In this document: one piece after another, positions 8,449 through 17,095 of the stretch
Layout: each line of letters opens with the position of its first letter
Position numbering within the stretch: the stretch's first letter is position 1
DNA from: Proteobacteria bacterium SG_bin9
GTDB taxonomy: Bacteria; Pseudomonadota; Alphaproteobacteria; Rhizobiales; Xanthobacteraceae
Direction: 5' to 3'
Length of the DNA: 64,000 bases
Assembly: GCA_002083525.1 (NCBI GenBank)
Contig: LWDM01000026.1
Location: 1,939 to 65,938, forward strand
Notes under the pieces: model-generated
The model's database searches: none
Told to the model about the DNA's origin: nothing
What the model saw: only the letters and a program-made list of their open reading frames with translations
Made by a program: the position numbers and the translations under genes

Positions 8449-9803
8449 CGGCTGCCAATCAGAAGGTGGCCGGCGTCGCGGCGCCAGCAGAGCAGGCGGT
8501 CGAGCGCGCGCTTGCGATCATCGAGCAACGCAATCCAGCGATCAACGCCTTCACCGACGTGACGGCGGATCGCGCGCGGGCACAGGCCCGGCAGGTCGAT
8601 CGTCAAAACATCAAGGGACCGCTCGCCGGCGTTCCATTCGCGGTCAAGAACCTGTTCGATATCGCGGGTCTGCCGACGCGCGCGGGTTCGCTGATCAACC
8701 GCGATCACGCGCCGGCACAAAACGACTCCACGCTCGTCAGCCGTCTCGAGAAGCAGGGCGCTGTTCTGGTCGGCGGTCTGAACATGGGCGAATACGCTTA
8801 TGACTTCACCGGCCGCAACGTTCATGACGGCAATGCGCGCAATCCGCACGACGTCGCGCATATGACCGGGGGTTCGTCGAGTGGCTCCGGCGCGGCGGTC
8901 GCAGCAGGAATGGTGCCACTGACCTTGGGGTCGGACACCAACGGCTCGATCCGCGTACCGTCGGCGTTCTGCGGCATTTACGGTCTGAAGCCGACCTTCG
9001 GACGGTTGTCGCGCGCCAAGAGCTTCCCGTTTGTCGGCAGCCTCGATCATCTTGGGCCGATGGCATCGACGGTCGAGATTCTCGCGGCCGCCTATGACGC
9101 GATGCAGGGACCGGACGATGAGGATCCGTTCTGCGCGCAGCGCGCGGTCGAGCCGGTGCTCGCATCTCTCGACTCCGATATCTCCGGCCTGCGGATCGCA
9201 ACGGCCGGTGGGTTCTTCGCGACCGGTGGTGCGCCGGAAGCATTCGAGGCGGTGAAGATCGTTGCGCATGCGCTCGGTGCCACGCGCACGGTGGAGCTCC
9301 CCGAAGCTGCACGCGCCCGTGCCGCCGCCTATCTGATCACGGCGAGCGAAGGAGCAAGTCTGCATCTCGATCGCTTAAGGACGCGCGCCGCCGATTTCGA
9401 TCCGGAGGTGCGCGATCGCTTCATTGCCGGCGCGATGATCCCTGCATCGTGGGTGCAACGGGCGCATCGTTTCCGCCGCTGGTACTGCGCCAGGCTCGCG
9501 GAGCTGTTCACGCAGGTCGACATTATTCTTGCGCCATCGACGCCATGTCGCGCGCCGCGCCTTGAGCAGCAGACATTCATCTTCGACGGCAAGGAACTGC
9601 CGCTGCGTCCGAACATCGGTGTTTACACGCAGCCGATTTCGTTCGCCGGTCTGCCGGTCGCCGCTGTGCCGATTTCACCGGATGCCGGCTTGCCGCTCGG
9701 CGTCCAGGTGATCGCCGCGCCGTGGCGCGAGGATCTGGTTCTGCGGGTCGCGCGCCATCTCGAGCGCAACGGCGTCGCCCGCGTGCGCATCGCCGCGGTC
9801 TGA
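8445..9803 (+). CDS. AtzE-family amidohydrolase (amidase-signature enzyme)
   Basis: Amidase-signature hydrolase of 452 aa. The catalytic Ser-cisSer-Lys triad is readable: Lys68 in PFAVKNLF, cis-Ser144 in TGGSSSGSG and nucleophile Ser169 in SDTNGSIRVPS. AtzE hydrolyses 1-carboxybiuret to 1,3-dicarboxyurea, upstream of allophanate hydrolase; related members act on other carboxylated ureido amides. The preceding AtzG-like gene and the following allophanate hydrolase gene support this assignment. The transporter upstream in the same operon could supply the substrate. The exact substrate is not deducible from sequence. Confidence 0.88.
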   Translation: MTAANQKVAGVAAPAEQAVERALAIIEQRNPAINAFTDVTADRARAQARQVDRQNIKGPLAGVPFAVKNLFDIAGLPTRAGSLINRDHAPAQNDSTLVSRLEKQGAVLVGGLNMGEYAYDFTGRNVHDGNARNPHDVAHMTGGSSSGSGAAVAAGMVPLTLGSDTNGSIRVPSAFCGIYGLKPTFGRLSRAKSFPFVGSLDHLGPMASTVEILAAAYDAMQGPDDEDPFCAQRAVEPVLASLDSDISGLRIATAGGFFATGGAPEAFEAVKIVAHALGATRTVELPEAARARAAAYLITASEGASLHLDRLRTRAADFDPEVRDRFIAGAMIPASWVQRAHRFRRWYCARLAELFTQVDIILAPSTPCRAPRLEQQTFIFDGKELPLRPNIGVYTQPISFAGLPVAAVPISPDAGLPLGVQVIAAPWREDLVLRVARHLERNGVARVRIAAV

Positions 9804-9817
9804 ATCTGGAGGGGCGC

Positions 9818-11566
9818 GTGCGCACGTTTGACGATTATCGCCGCGCTTTCGCAAAGGGCACCACACCGGCCGATGTCGTGCGTGAGCTGTTCGCGCGTAT
9901 TCGCACGCTGAACGATCCGGCCGTCTTCATCGCATTGCGGCCCGAGGCGGAGCTGATCGCGGAAGCGGAGGCGCTGGCCGCGCGCAAGGCTGACAATCTT
10001 CCGCTTTATGGCCTGCCGGTCGCGGTGAAGGACAACATCGACGTTGCAGGTCTTCCAACAACGGCAGCCTGTGCGGAGTTTGCCTATACGCCGCAGCAGG
10101 ACGCATTCGCTGTCGCGCGTCTGCGCGCGGCAGGCGCTCTCATCATCGGCAAGACCAATCTGGATTAGTTCGCGACCGGGCTCGTTGGCGTTCGCTCGCC
10201 CTACGGCGTGCCGCGCAATACGCTCGACGCGAATCTCGTGCCCGGTGGTTCGAGCTCGGGATCGGCGATTGCCGTCGCCGCGGGCATCGTGCCGTTCGCG
10301 CTCGGCACGGATACTGCCGGCTCGGGCCGTGTGCCCGCCGGTCTCAACAATCTCGTCGGCCTGAAGCCATCGCTTGGCGCTGTGTCGTCGCGCGGCATGG
10401 TTCCGGCCTGCCGTACGCTCGATACGATTTCCGTGTTTGCCCACGTCACCGAAGACGCGTGGGACGCGTATGCAGTGATCGCCGCCTACGATCCGCAGGA
10501 TTCTTTCTCGCGCAAATTCGATTTCGGACGGCCCGGTGCCGCCCCAAAATCGTTGCGGCTCGGCGTCCCCGATGAGAAGAGCCGCAAGTTCGGCGGCGAT
10601 GCGCTCTCCGCAAAAGCCTTCGATGCCATGGTCGCCAAAGCGCAAGCTGGCGGCGCCAGCATCGTGCCGGTCGACCTGACGCCGTTCTATGCGACGGCGG
10701 CGCTGCTTTACGACGGTCCCTGGGTTGCCGAACGCTATGAAGCGATCCGCACGTTCATGGCGCAGCATCCCAATGCACTGCATCCGGTGACCAAGACAAT
10801 CATCGACGTGGCGACGAAATTCTCCGCGGCCGATGCGTTCGGTGGTCTCTACAAGCTTTCCGAATTCAAGCGTGCGACGCAGCCGGTGTGGTCGCAGATC
10901 GATGCGATGCTGGTGCCGACGTTCCCGCGCCCGCGCACGCTTGCCGACCTCGCCGCCGATCCGATCGGACCTAACGCCGAACTCGGGACGTACACGAACT
11001 TCGTCAATCTGCTCGATCTCGCCGCCTTCGCCGTTCCCGGCGTGCCGCGCGACGATGGCTGGCCGGCCGGCATCACGCTGATCGGGCCTGCGGGAAGCGA
11101 CGCCATGCTCGCATCGATCGGAGCTGGCCTGCATCACGGCCGCACATCGAGCCTGAATGGCGCAAACGCCGGTTCGAATGGGATCGAGCTTGCGGTCGTC
11201 GGCGCGCACCTGTCAGGATTGCCGCTCAACCATGAGCTGACCTCGCTCGGCGCGCGTCATGTGCGGACGGTGCCGACCAAGCCCGACTATCAGCTCTTCG
11301 CGCTCAGCGGCGGCCCGCCGCATCGTCCGGGTCTGCTGCGCATCGCCGATGGCACCGGTCATGCGATCGAAACCGAAGTCTGGTCGCTGACGCCGGAGTC
11401 GTTCGGGAAGTTCGTCTCCGGCGTGCCTGCGCCGCTCAGCATCGGCACGCTGCGCCTGTCGGACGGAACGCAGCCGAAAGGCTTCGTCGTCGAGGCTGAG
11501 GGCGTGAACGGTGCGGAGAACATCTCGACGTATGGCGGCTGGCGCGCCTACACCAAGCGCGGCTAG
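9818..11566 (+). pseudogene. atzF: Allophanate hydrolase (AtzF) gene interrupted by an in-frame amber codon
   Basis: A reading frame of 582 sense codons from GTG 9818 (GGAGG 5 nt upstream) to the stop at 11566, broken once by TAG at 10166-10168 (codon 117). The frame is the same on both sides and the protein sequence continues without loss: GKTNLD-stop-FATGLVG, where the family normally has Gln after NLD, so a single CAG-to-TAG change explains it. The amidase domain is otherwise intact: Lys71 (PVAVKDN), cis-Ser145 (PGGSSSGS) and Ser169 (DTAGSGRVP). The C-terminal AtzF domain (about 445-582) is complete. Termination would separate Lys71 from the two serines, giving no active enzyme. Alternatives are amber read-through, or an assembly or sequencing error. 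Confidence 0.88.
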
Positions 11567-12801
11567 CGCGGCGTCATCAGCCTTGCGCGCGGACGATCGA
11601 AGCTCTGCCGTCCGTTCTTGAATCCCGCAACGATGTCCGGCAATTCCGCAATCGCGTTACGTCCGCTGTCGGTGTTGATGACGATCATGTCGGCCGGATT
11701 GCCGACGGCGATGCCGTAGTCCTTCAGGTTCATCAGCTTCGCCGGCAGCTCGGTCACGAGATCGAGGCACGCGTCGAATTCGCTCACCGCCGCCTGCGCG
11801 ACGTTGGCGTAGAAGTTGGCCATCCGCAGCAGTGAGGCATCACCGAACGGCGTGAACGGGTTCATCACGTTGTTGGTGGCGACCGAGCAGAGCACGCCTT
11901 TCTCGACGAGCTTGTGCGCGATCGTCAATCCGCGCGGCACCATGTGGGTCGCATCGCGGCCCATCAGATAAAGGTCGGTTGCGGGCAGGGCGGTGACGGC
12001 GACGCCGCATCGCGCGAGCTTTGCCGCTGCGCGATCGAGTGCATCGGGCGGCAGCGCGGACAGCTTGGTGGCGTGGCCGATGGCGACACGGCCCTGATAG
12101 TTGCGCCGCGCGGCCTGATCGCAGACCTCGTCGAGATGCCACCATGACGGATCGAGGTCGAAGTCGAGATGCAGATCAACATCGACATCGAACTCCTGCG
12201 CGAGATCGAAGATCTTTTCGAGATGCGCCTTCGGGTCGGTGTCCATGTAGGGACAGCCGCCGATCGACTCGCCGCCGTTGCGTAGCGCTTCGATCAGCAG
12301 TTCTTCCGAGCCGGGATCGTTGGTCAGTCCTTCCTGCGGAAACACGCACGGCGACACGTCGATAGCCCAGGCATAGTCCTTCTTCAGCTGCTTCACCGCC
12401 TCGAAGCCACGCAGGCCGATGCGCGGATCGATCTCGACATGCGTGCGCATCCGCGTCGTGCCGTTGACGATGGCGCGATCGAGCACCTTGGCGCCGCGCT
12501 GGTAGATGTCTTCCACGGTAAAGTCGCGCTTCATCGCAGCAACGGCTTTGATCGCCTCGCTGACACTGCCGTGATCGTGCCCGCAGCGGCCGAGCAGGCA
12601 GGCCTTGTCGAGGTGAATGTGCGTATCGACGAAACCGGGCAGCACCAGCCGGTTCTCGGCGGCGTATTCCGTGCCTTCGGCTGCGAGGCGCGGCTCTATC
12701 GCGGCAATCCGTCCGTTGCGGACGCCGATATCGACCGGGGTTGGGCGATCCGTGACCGTGGCGTTGCGTAAAATCAGGTCAAAGGCGGTTGAAGCATTCA
12801 T
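11563..12801 (-). CDS. Cytosine-deaminase/AtzC-like amidohydrolase
   Basis: Metal-dependent amidohydrolase of 412 aa, read from ATG 12801. The family pattern is DTHIHLDK (metal-binding His pair and Lys), then RTHVEIDP, DLHLDFDLD and GHATKLSAL. This resembles cytosine deaminase and AtzC-type hydrolases that remove amino or alkylamino groups from heterocycles. The C-terminal motif usually carrying the catalytic Asp reads ATNNVMNPF, with Asn where CodA and AtzC have Asp. This may mark a distinct subgroup. It converges on the broken atzF with a shared CTAG (11563-11566). An upstream in-frame extension to 12885 exists but lacks family sequence. Confidence 0.85.
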   Translation of the reverse strand: MNASTAFDLILRNATVTDRPTPVDIGVRNGRIAAIEPRLAAEGTEYAAENRLVLPGFVDTHIHLDKACLLGRCGHDHGSVSEAIKAVAAMKRDFTVEDIYQRGAKVLDRAIVNGTTRMRTHVEIDPRIGLRGFEAVKQLKKDYAWAIDVSPCVFPQEGLTNDPGSEELLIEALRNGGESIGGCPYMDTDPKAHLEKIFDLAQEFDVDVDLHLDFDLDPSWWHLDEVCDQAARRNYQGRVAIGHATKLSALPPDALDRAAAKLARCGVAVTALPATDLYLMGRDATHMVPRGLTIAHKLVEKGVLCSVATNNVMNPFTPFGDASLLRMANFYANVAQAAVSEFDACLDLVTELPAKLMNLKDYGIAVGNPADMIVINTDSGRNAIAELPDIVAGFKNGRQSFDRPRARLMTPR

Positions 12802-12946
12802 GGATTGAAGAGGGCTGTTTCTGTCCGGTTCGCGATGGTCGCGACGATAGCGGATTGTGTGCAGTTGGTGCGGTGAAGTGTTCAAAAAATATGCATGTAA
12901 TTATCGGGCCTGATTGTAGAGTAACGCCAACACAGGAGCGCCAGCT

Positions 12947-13366
12947 ATGCCAGCCGCTGCAAAGGCCGAGACCCAGACGCTATCGGACGCCGAGGTTGTT
13001 CGCACCTATCTCGAGCTGTCGATGGTGCCGGATCCCGACGCGGCCGCGGCTTACATGAAGCCCGGCACGATCATCACCTTCACCGGCGGGCGTGAATTCG
13101 ATCATCCGCGCGGGCCGACGGGCTTCAATGCCGGCCGCTACAAGTGGGTGAAGAAGAAGATGGATCGCTTCGATGTCTGTCCGGGCGAGGGCGAAACCGT
13201 CGTCTACAGCGTCGGTTCGCTCTACGGCGAGTGGCCGGACGGCACACCGTTCGAAGGCAACCGCTATGTCGATCGCTTCGTGGTCCGCAACGGCCAGATC
13301 GTCAAAATGGATGTCTGGAACGACAGCGCCGAGCGCATTCTGACCTCGCGCGGCATCAAGGCCTGA
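12947..13366 (+). CDS. NTF2-like (SnoaL-type) small protein of unknown function
   Basis: A 139-aa cytoplasmic protein with the look of the NTF2-like alpha+beta barrel: an N-terminal helix DAEVVRTYLELSMVPDPDAAAAYM, then strands including NRYVDRFVVRNGQIVKMDVWND. Such proteins are small hydrolases, isomerases or ligand binders, and no catalytic set can be assigned here. ATG 12947 has AGGAG at 12934-12938. It diverges from the amidohydrolase at 12801 and sits next to a GntR regulator, so it likely belongs to the same catabolic function. Confidence 0.75.
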   Translation: MPAAAKAETQTLSDAEVVRTYLELSMVPDPDAAAAYMKPGTIITFTGGREFDHPRGPTGFNAGRYKWVKKKMDRFDVCPGEGETVVYSVGSLYGEWPDGTPFEGNRYVDRFVVRNGQIVKMDVWNDSAERILTSRGIKA

Positions 13367-13382
13367 CTTATCCAAGCCTGAT

Positions 13383-14135
13383 CTACTCGGCGGCGGCCCG
13401 CGCGCGGCCGTTGCGAGCGCTGTCTTCATCGTCGGCGTAGGGCGCGAGAATTTCGAGCAGGTCGCGGCCGCGCGGCGGTGAAGGCGCGACAAGCGCGCGA
13501 TTGGCAACCGAATCCAGATGGCTGTGCATCAGCTTCATCACCTGCGCCGTATCGCCGGTTGCCAGCGCCTCGATCAACTGCCGGTGTTCGTTAATCGCGC
13601 ATTCTGACGAGTGCGGGCGGCTGAACATCGAGAGGGTGAGGCAGCAGCGATAAGCGACCTCGCTGACATAGCGCACCAGGATCGGGCTGTTGGTCATCTG
13701 CGCCAGCAGAATATGGAATTCGGTGGCGAGCCGGATCGACACCGCATCGGGGCCGTTGCGCGCAGCGTCTTCCGCATCGACATGCGCTTTCAGTGCGGCG
13801 ATCTGGGGCTTGGTCAAACGTCCCGCGAGCTGGCGCACGACGAGCCGCTCCAGCTCGATGCGAATGTCGAAGGCGTCACGCGCTTCCTGCCAACTCGGCG
13901 TTGCGACCACCGCAATGCGATTGCGCCGCAATTCGACGAGGCCTTCGGCCGCGAGTTGTCCGAGTGCGTGGCGGGCGATGGTGCGGCTCACACCGAAGCG
14001 TTCGCCGAGTGCATCCTCCGGCAGCTTCGCGCCGGGCTCGAGCGCCTGCTCAATAATTGCGCGGCGGAGTGCACGGCAGATCGTTCCGACCTTGTCGGAG
14101 CCGTCGCCAGATTTGCTGGTGCGCTTCGATGTCAT
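13383..14135 (-). CDS. GntR-family transcriptional regulator, FCD subfamily
   Basis: Regulator of 250 aa. The winged helix (about residues 15-82) contains LPEDALGERFGVSRTIARHALGQLAAEGLVE. The segment RTIARHAL replaces the more usual RTPVREAL, so the recognition helix is unusual for the family. The FCD domain follows (about 88-210, with FDIRIELERLVVRQLAG and EFHILLAQMTNSPIL). It is transcribed away from the SsuBC/NMT1-type transporter operon, from a shared region carrying three TTGCATGC boxes, and probably represses that operon. Confidence 0.9.
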   Translation of the reverse strand: MTSKRTSKSGDGSDKVGTICRALRRAIIEQALEPGAKLPEDALGERFGVSRTIARHALGQLAAEGLVELRRNRIAVVATPSWQEARDAFDIRIELERLVVRQLAGRLTKPQIAALKAHVDAEDAARNGPDAVSIRLATEFHILLAQMTNSPILVRYVSEVAYRCCLTLSMFSRPHSSECAINEHRQLIEALATGDTAQVMKLMHSHLDSVANRALVAPSPPRGRDLLEILAPYADDEDSARNGRARAAAE

Positions 14136-14222
14136 GAGCCTGAACCGGAGCGGATTCCTCAGGATATGCCGGCACGTATTCGGGCAATGCTACCAGAGTC
14201 ACATGCGAGTTGAGCGCCTCAA

Positions 14223-14359
14223 TTGCATGCACTTTATTCCCGATTCCGCCCAAAAAGGTGGCTTCCCGAGGTGCCGGATTACTCAGGAAGTCCGCAAGAA
14301 TTGCGGAACTGGTGCTGGCATCAGCCTTGCATGCATTTTCTTCCATGACACGCATGCAA
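14223..14359. promoter_or_regulatory. Three TTGCATGC boxes in the divergent GntR/ABC promoter region
   Basis: TTGCATGCA occurs at 14223-14231 and 14327-14335, and the inverted form GCATGCAA at 14352-14359. They lie between the GntR gene (start 14135) and the ABC ATPase gene (start about 14345). Each box contains the palindrome GCATGC. Repetition next to a regulator suggests operator sites; the third would lie within the first codons of the ATPase gene. Confidence 0.45.
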
Positions 14360-15226
14360 CCATCGGCGGCGTTTCGCCGGGATACACAAGGGCATGAGGC
14401 AGCCGCGGGCTCCGCGGCGCCGATTGCCATCGAGCTTTCGAGGGCGTCTGTCACCTTCGGCCGCGGCGCCAAGGCTGTGCCGGCACTTTCGGAAACCGAT
14501 CTGCAGGTGTCTGACGGTGAATTTCTAGCGCTTGTCGGGCCGAGCGGCTGCGGCAAGTCGACGATCCTGCGTCTCGTCAGCGGACTGGTGAAGCCGACCA
14601 CCGGCGTCGTCATCGTCGGCGGCCGCGAAGTCGCGGCGAAAGCGCTCCGCATCGGCATGGCGTTTCAGAACCCGACCATGCTGCCCTGGATGACGATTGA
14701 GCAGAACATCATGCTGCCGCTCAAGATCGTCGAGCCGTTCCGCTCGCAGTTCCGCAAGCTGAAACGCACCACATTCCGCGACAAGGCGCACGCGCTGCTC
14801 GAGCAGGTGGGCCTCAAGGGCTTCGGTTCGCGTTATCCGTGGCAGCTCTCGGGCGGCATGCTCCAGCGTGCCAATCTCTGCCGCGCGCTGATCCATGAAC
14901 CGCGCATGATGCTGCTCGACGAGCCGTTCGGCGCGCTCGACCAGTTCACCCGCGAAGAGCTGTGGTCGATCCTGCAGCAGCTGTGGATGACGCATCGGCC
15001 GACCGTGCTGCTGGTGACGCACGATCTGCGCGAGGCGGGATTTTTGGCGAGCCGCATCTGCGTGATGAGCGCGCGGCCCGGCCGCATTCTCGACGACAGC
15101 GCGGTCAATTTTGCGCGGCCACGCACGATCGAGATGACCTTCAATCCGGATTTCGTCGCGCTCAATCAGCGGCTGCGCGATTTCATCGTGCATGCGCGCA
15201 CCGCGCCTGCGAGCGGAGGAGCATGA
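14345..15226 (+). CDS. ABC transporter ATP-binding protein, SsuB/TauB/NrtD type
   Basis: Cytoplasmic ATPase of 293 aa: Walker A GPSGCGKS (65-72), Q-loop AFQNPTMLPWMTIEQN, signature LSGGMLQRAN, Walker B MMLLDEPFGALD and switch His in LLVTHDLREA. The FGALDQFTREELW stretch is typical of the nitrate/sulfonate/taurine importer group. The start is uncertain: ATG 14345 and ATG 14354 are both in frame and neither has a clear ribosome site. The stop overlaps the permease start as ATGA (15223-15226). Confidence 0.9.
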   Translation: MTRMQPSAAFRRDTQGHEAAAGSAAPIAIELSRASVTFGRGAKAVPALSETDLQVSDGEFLALVGPSGCGKSTILRLVSGLVKPTTGVVIVGGREVAAKALRIGMAFQNPTMLPWMTIEQNIMLPLKIVEPFRSQFRKLKRTTFRDKAHALLEQVGLKGFGSRYPWQLSGGMLQRANLCRALIHEPRMMLLDEPFGALDQFTREELWSILQQLWMTHRPTVLLVTHDLREAGFLASRICVMSARPGRILDDSAVNFARPRTIEMTFNPDFVALNQRLRDFIVHARTAPASGGA

Positions 15227-16002
15227 CGATGGCGATCAGTTTGCGTCAGAAGGCCTGGTCCGCCGCACTCATCGTTCTGTTCTTTGTCGCTTGGGAACTG
15301 TTCTGCCTGATGACGGGCATGTCGGATCTCATTCTGCCGCGGCCGTCGCAGGTGCTCACGACGCTGATCGCAAAGTTCTGGATTCTCTGGCCGCATATTC
15401 TTCAGACGTTGATGACGACCATGCTTGGCTTTGTTCTTGGCGTTGTTCTTGGCGTGGTGATCGGCGCAATCATCGGCGTGTCGAAAGTCGCCTACGACAC
15501 CGCGTATCCGCTGCTGGTCGGCTTCTCATCGATCCCGAAGGTCGCCGTGGTGCCGATCCTCGTGCTGTGGTTCGGCTCCGGCACCGTGCCAGCGGTACTG
15601 ACCGCGCTGTCGATCTGCTTCTTCCCGATCGTCGTCAATATCGCGACCGGACTTGCGACAACGGAGCCCGAGCTTGAGGATGTGCTGAAAGCGCTCGGCG
15701 CCAGCAAGTTCGACATCCTCTGGAACGTCGGTCTGCCGCGCACCATGCCGTTCTTCTTCGCCTCGCTGAAGGTCGCAATCAGCTACGCCTTTGTCGGCGC
15801 GGTGCTGTCGGAGACGGTCGCCTCCAATCGCGGCATCGGCAATGTGATGATGACCGCATCGTCCAACTTCGACGTACCGCTGGTATTCGCCGGACTGTTT
15901 GTCCTCGCGTTCCTCGGCGTCGTTCTCTACGTCGCGTTTTCGCTGATCGAGGGGCAGGTCACCGGTTGGGCCACCCGCAAGAACGATCTGGTGGCGACAT
16001 GA
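15223..16002 (+). CDS. ABC transporter permease, SsuC/TauC type
   Basis: Inner-membrane permease of 259 aa with about six hydrophobic segments and the coupling-loop motif EDVLKALGASKFDILWNVGLP before the last third. Start ATG 15223 follows GGAGGA closely and overlaps the ATPase stop by 4 nt. With the preceding ATPase and the following binding protein it forms a complete importer of the sulfonate/nitrate/pyrimidine-precursor family. Confidence 0.93.
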   Translation: MTMAISLRQKAWSAALIVLFFVAWELFCLMTGMSDLILPRPSQVLTTLIAKFWILWPHILQTLMTTMLGFVLGVVLGVVIGAIIGVSKVAYDTAYPLLVGFSSIPKVAVVPILVLWFGSGTVPAVLTALSICFFPIVVNIATGLATTEPELEDVLKALGASKFDILWNVGLPRTMPFFFASLKVAISYAFVGAVLSETVASNRGIGNVMMTASSNFDVPLVFAGLFVLAFLGVVLYVAFSLIEGQVTGWATRKNDLVAT

Positions 16003-16054
16003 GCTGTTCGTTCGAACTTTCAGTCACAGTTGCATCTCAACGAGGAGGCCAATC

Positions 16055-17080
16055 ATGTTGAAACGTTTAGGCATCGCGCTCGTCGGCTCGATTCTGTTGT
16101 CCGGCGCGGCCGGTGCACAGGAAACGACGATCAAGTTCACGCTGGGCTGGAAGACGCAGGGCAGCGATGCCGCGTTCTTCTACGCAAAAGACAACGGCTT
16201 CTTTAAAGAAGAAGGTCTCAACGTTGTCATCGACCAGGGCAAAGGTTCGGGTGCGACCGTGACGCGCATCATGGGCGGCGCCTATGACGCCGGTTTCGGC
16301 GACATGAACGCCATCATCCAGAACGCCTCGACCCGTCCGGCTGAAGCGCCGGTGATGGTCTACATGCTCTGGAACCAGCCGCCGTTCGCGATCGTCACCA
16401 AGTCGACGAGCGGCATCAACTCGATCAAGGATTTCGAGGGCAAAACCCTCGGCGGTGCGCAGGGGACGCCGACCACACGTATGCTGCCGGTGTTCGTTCG
16501 CAAGAACAGCCTCGACGGCGAGAAGATCAAGATCTCCAACATGGCGCCGAACCTTCAGGAGCCGATGCTGATCAAGGGCGACATCGACGCCGCGCTGGTG
16601 TTCAACATCACGAGCTACTTCAACCTGGTGCTGAACCGCCAGGACCCCGACAAGGACTACAAGTGGTTCTCGTTCGGCGAATACGGCCTCGACCTCTACT
16701 CGAACGGCCTGATGGTGTCGAAGAAGCTGCTGGCCTCGAATCCGAAGGCGGTCGCGGGTCTCGTCCGCGCCGTGAACAAGGCCGTGATCGCGGTCGGCAA
16801 GGACCAGAACGCCGGGATGAAGGCGACGGTGAACTACGACAACCTGATCAACGCCGAAGTCGAGAAGCGCCGTCTGAAGTTCTCGTACGAGAAGCTGATC
16901 GTCTCGCCGGAAATGAAGGAAATCGGCGTTGGCGATATCAAGGACGATCGCATGACCCGCGCCATCGGCATCGTCGTCGAGGGCTATCAGCTCGCGCGTT
17001 CGCCGACGCCGGCTGAGGTCTTCTCGCGCGAATTCCTGCCGCCGAAGAGCGAGCGGGAACTGGTCTACACGTCGAACTGA
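16055..17080 (+). CDS. ABC transporter substrate-binding protein, NMT1/SsuA-like
   Basis: Periplasmic receptor of 341 aa with a Sec signal peptide (LKRLGIALVGSILLSGAAGA, cleavage before QETT). The mature N-terminus IKFTLGWKTQGSDAAFFYAK and the DNGFFKEEGLNVVI segment are hallmarks of NMT1/THI5-like proteins, which bind pyrimidine-like, sulfonate or other small nitrogen ligands. GAGGAGG lies 8-14 nt before ATG 16055. It is followed within 15 bp by an amidohydrolase gene, so the ligand may be a ring or amide compound hydrolysed by that enzyme; this is inference. Confidence 0.92.
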   Translation: MLKRLGIALVGSILLSGAAGAQETTIKFTLGWKTQGSDAAFFYAKDNGFFKEEGLNVVIDQGKGSGATVTRIMGGAYDAGFGDMNAIIQNASTRPAEAPVMVYMLWNQPPFAIVTKSTSGINSIKDFEGKTLGGAQGTPTTRMLPVFVRKNSLDGEKIKISNMAPNLQEPMLIKGDIDAALVFNITSYFNLVLNRQDPDKDYKWFSFGEYGLDLYSNGLMVSKKLLASNPKAVAGLVRAVNKAVIAVGKDQNAGMKATVNYDNLINAEVEKRRLKFSYEKLIVSPEMKEIGVGDIKDDRMTRAIGIVVEGYQLARSPTPAEVFSREFLPPKSERELVYTSN

Positions 17081-17095
17081 GTTGATAGGCTGGCA

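Noticed and set aside
10208..11566. A separate 452-aa amidase starting at GTG 10208.
   Set aside because: It is the remainder of atzF after the amber codon, same frame, lacking the catalytic Lys; no ribosome site precedes it.
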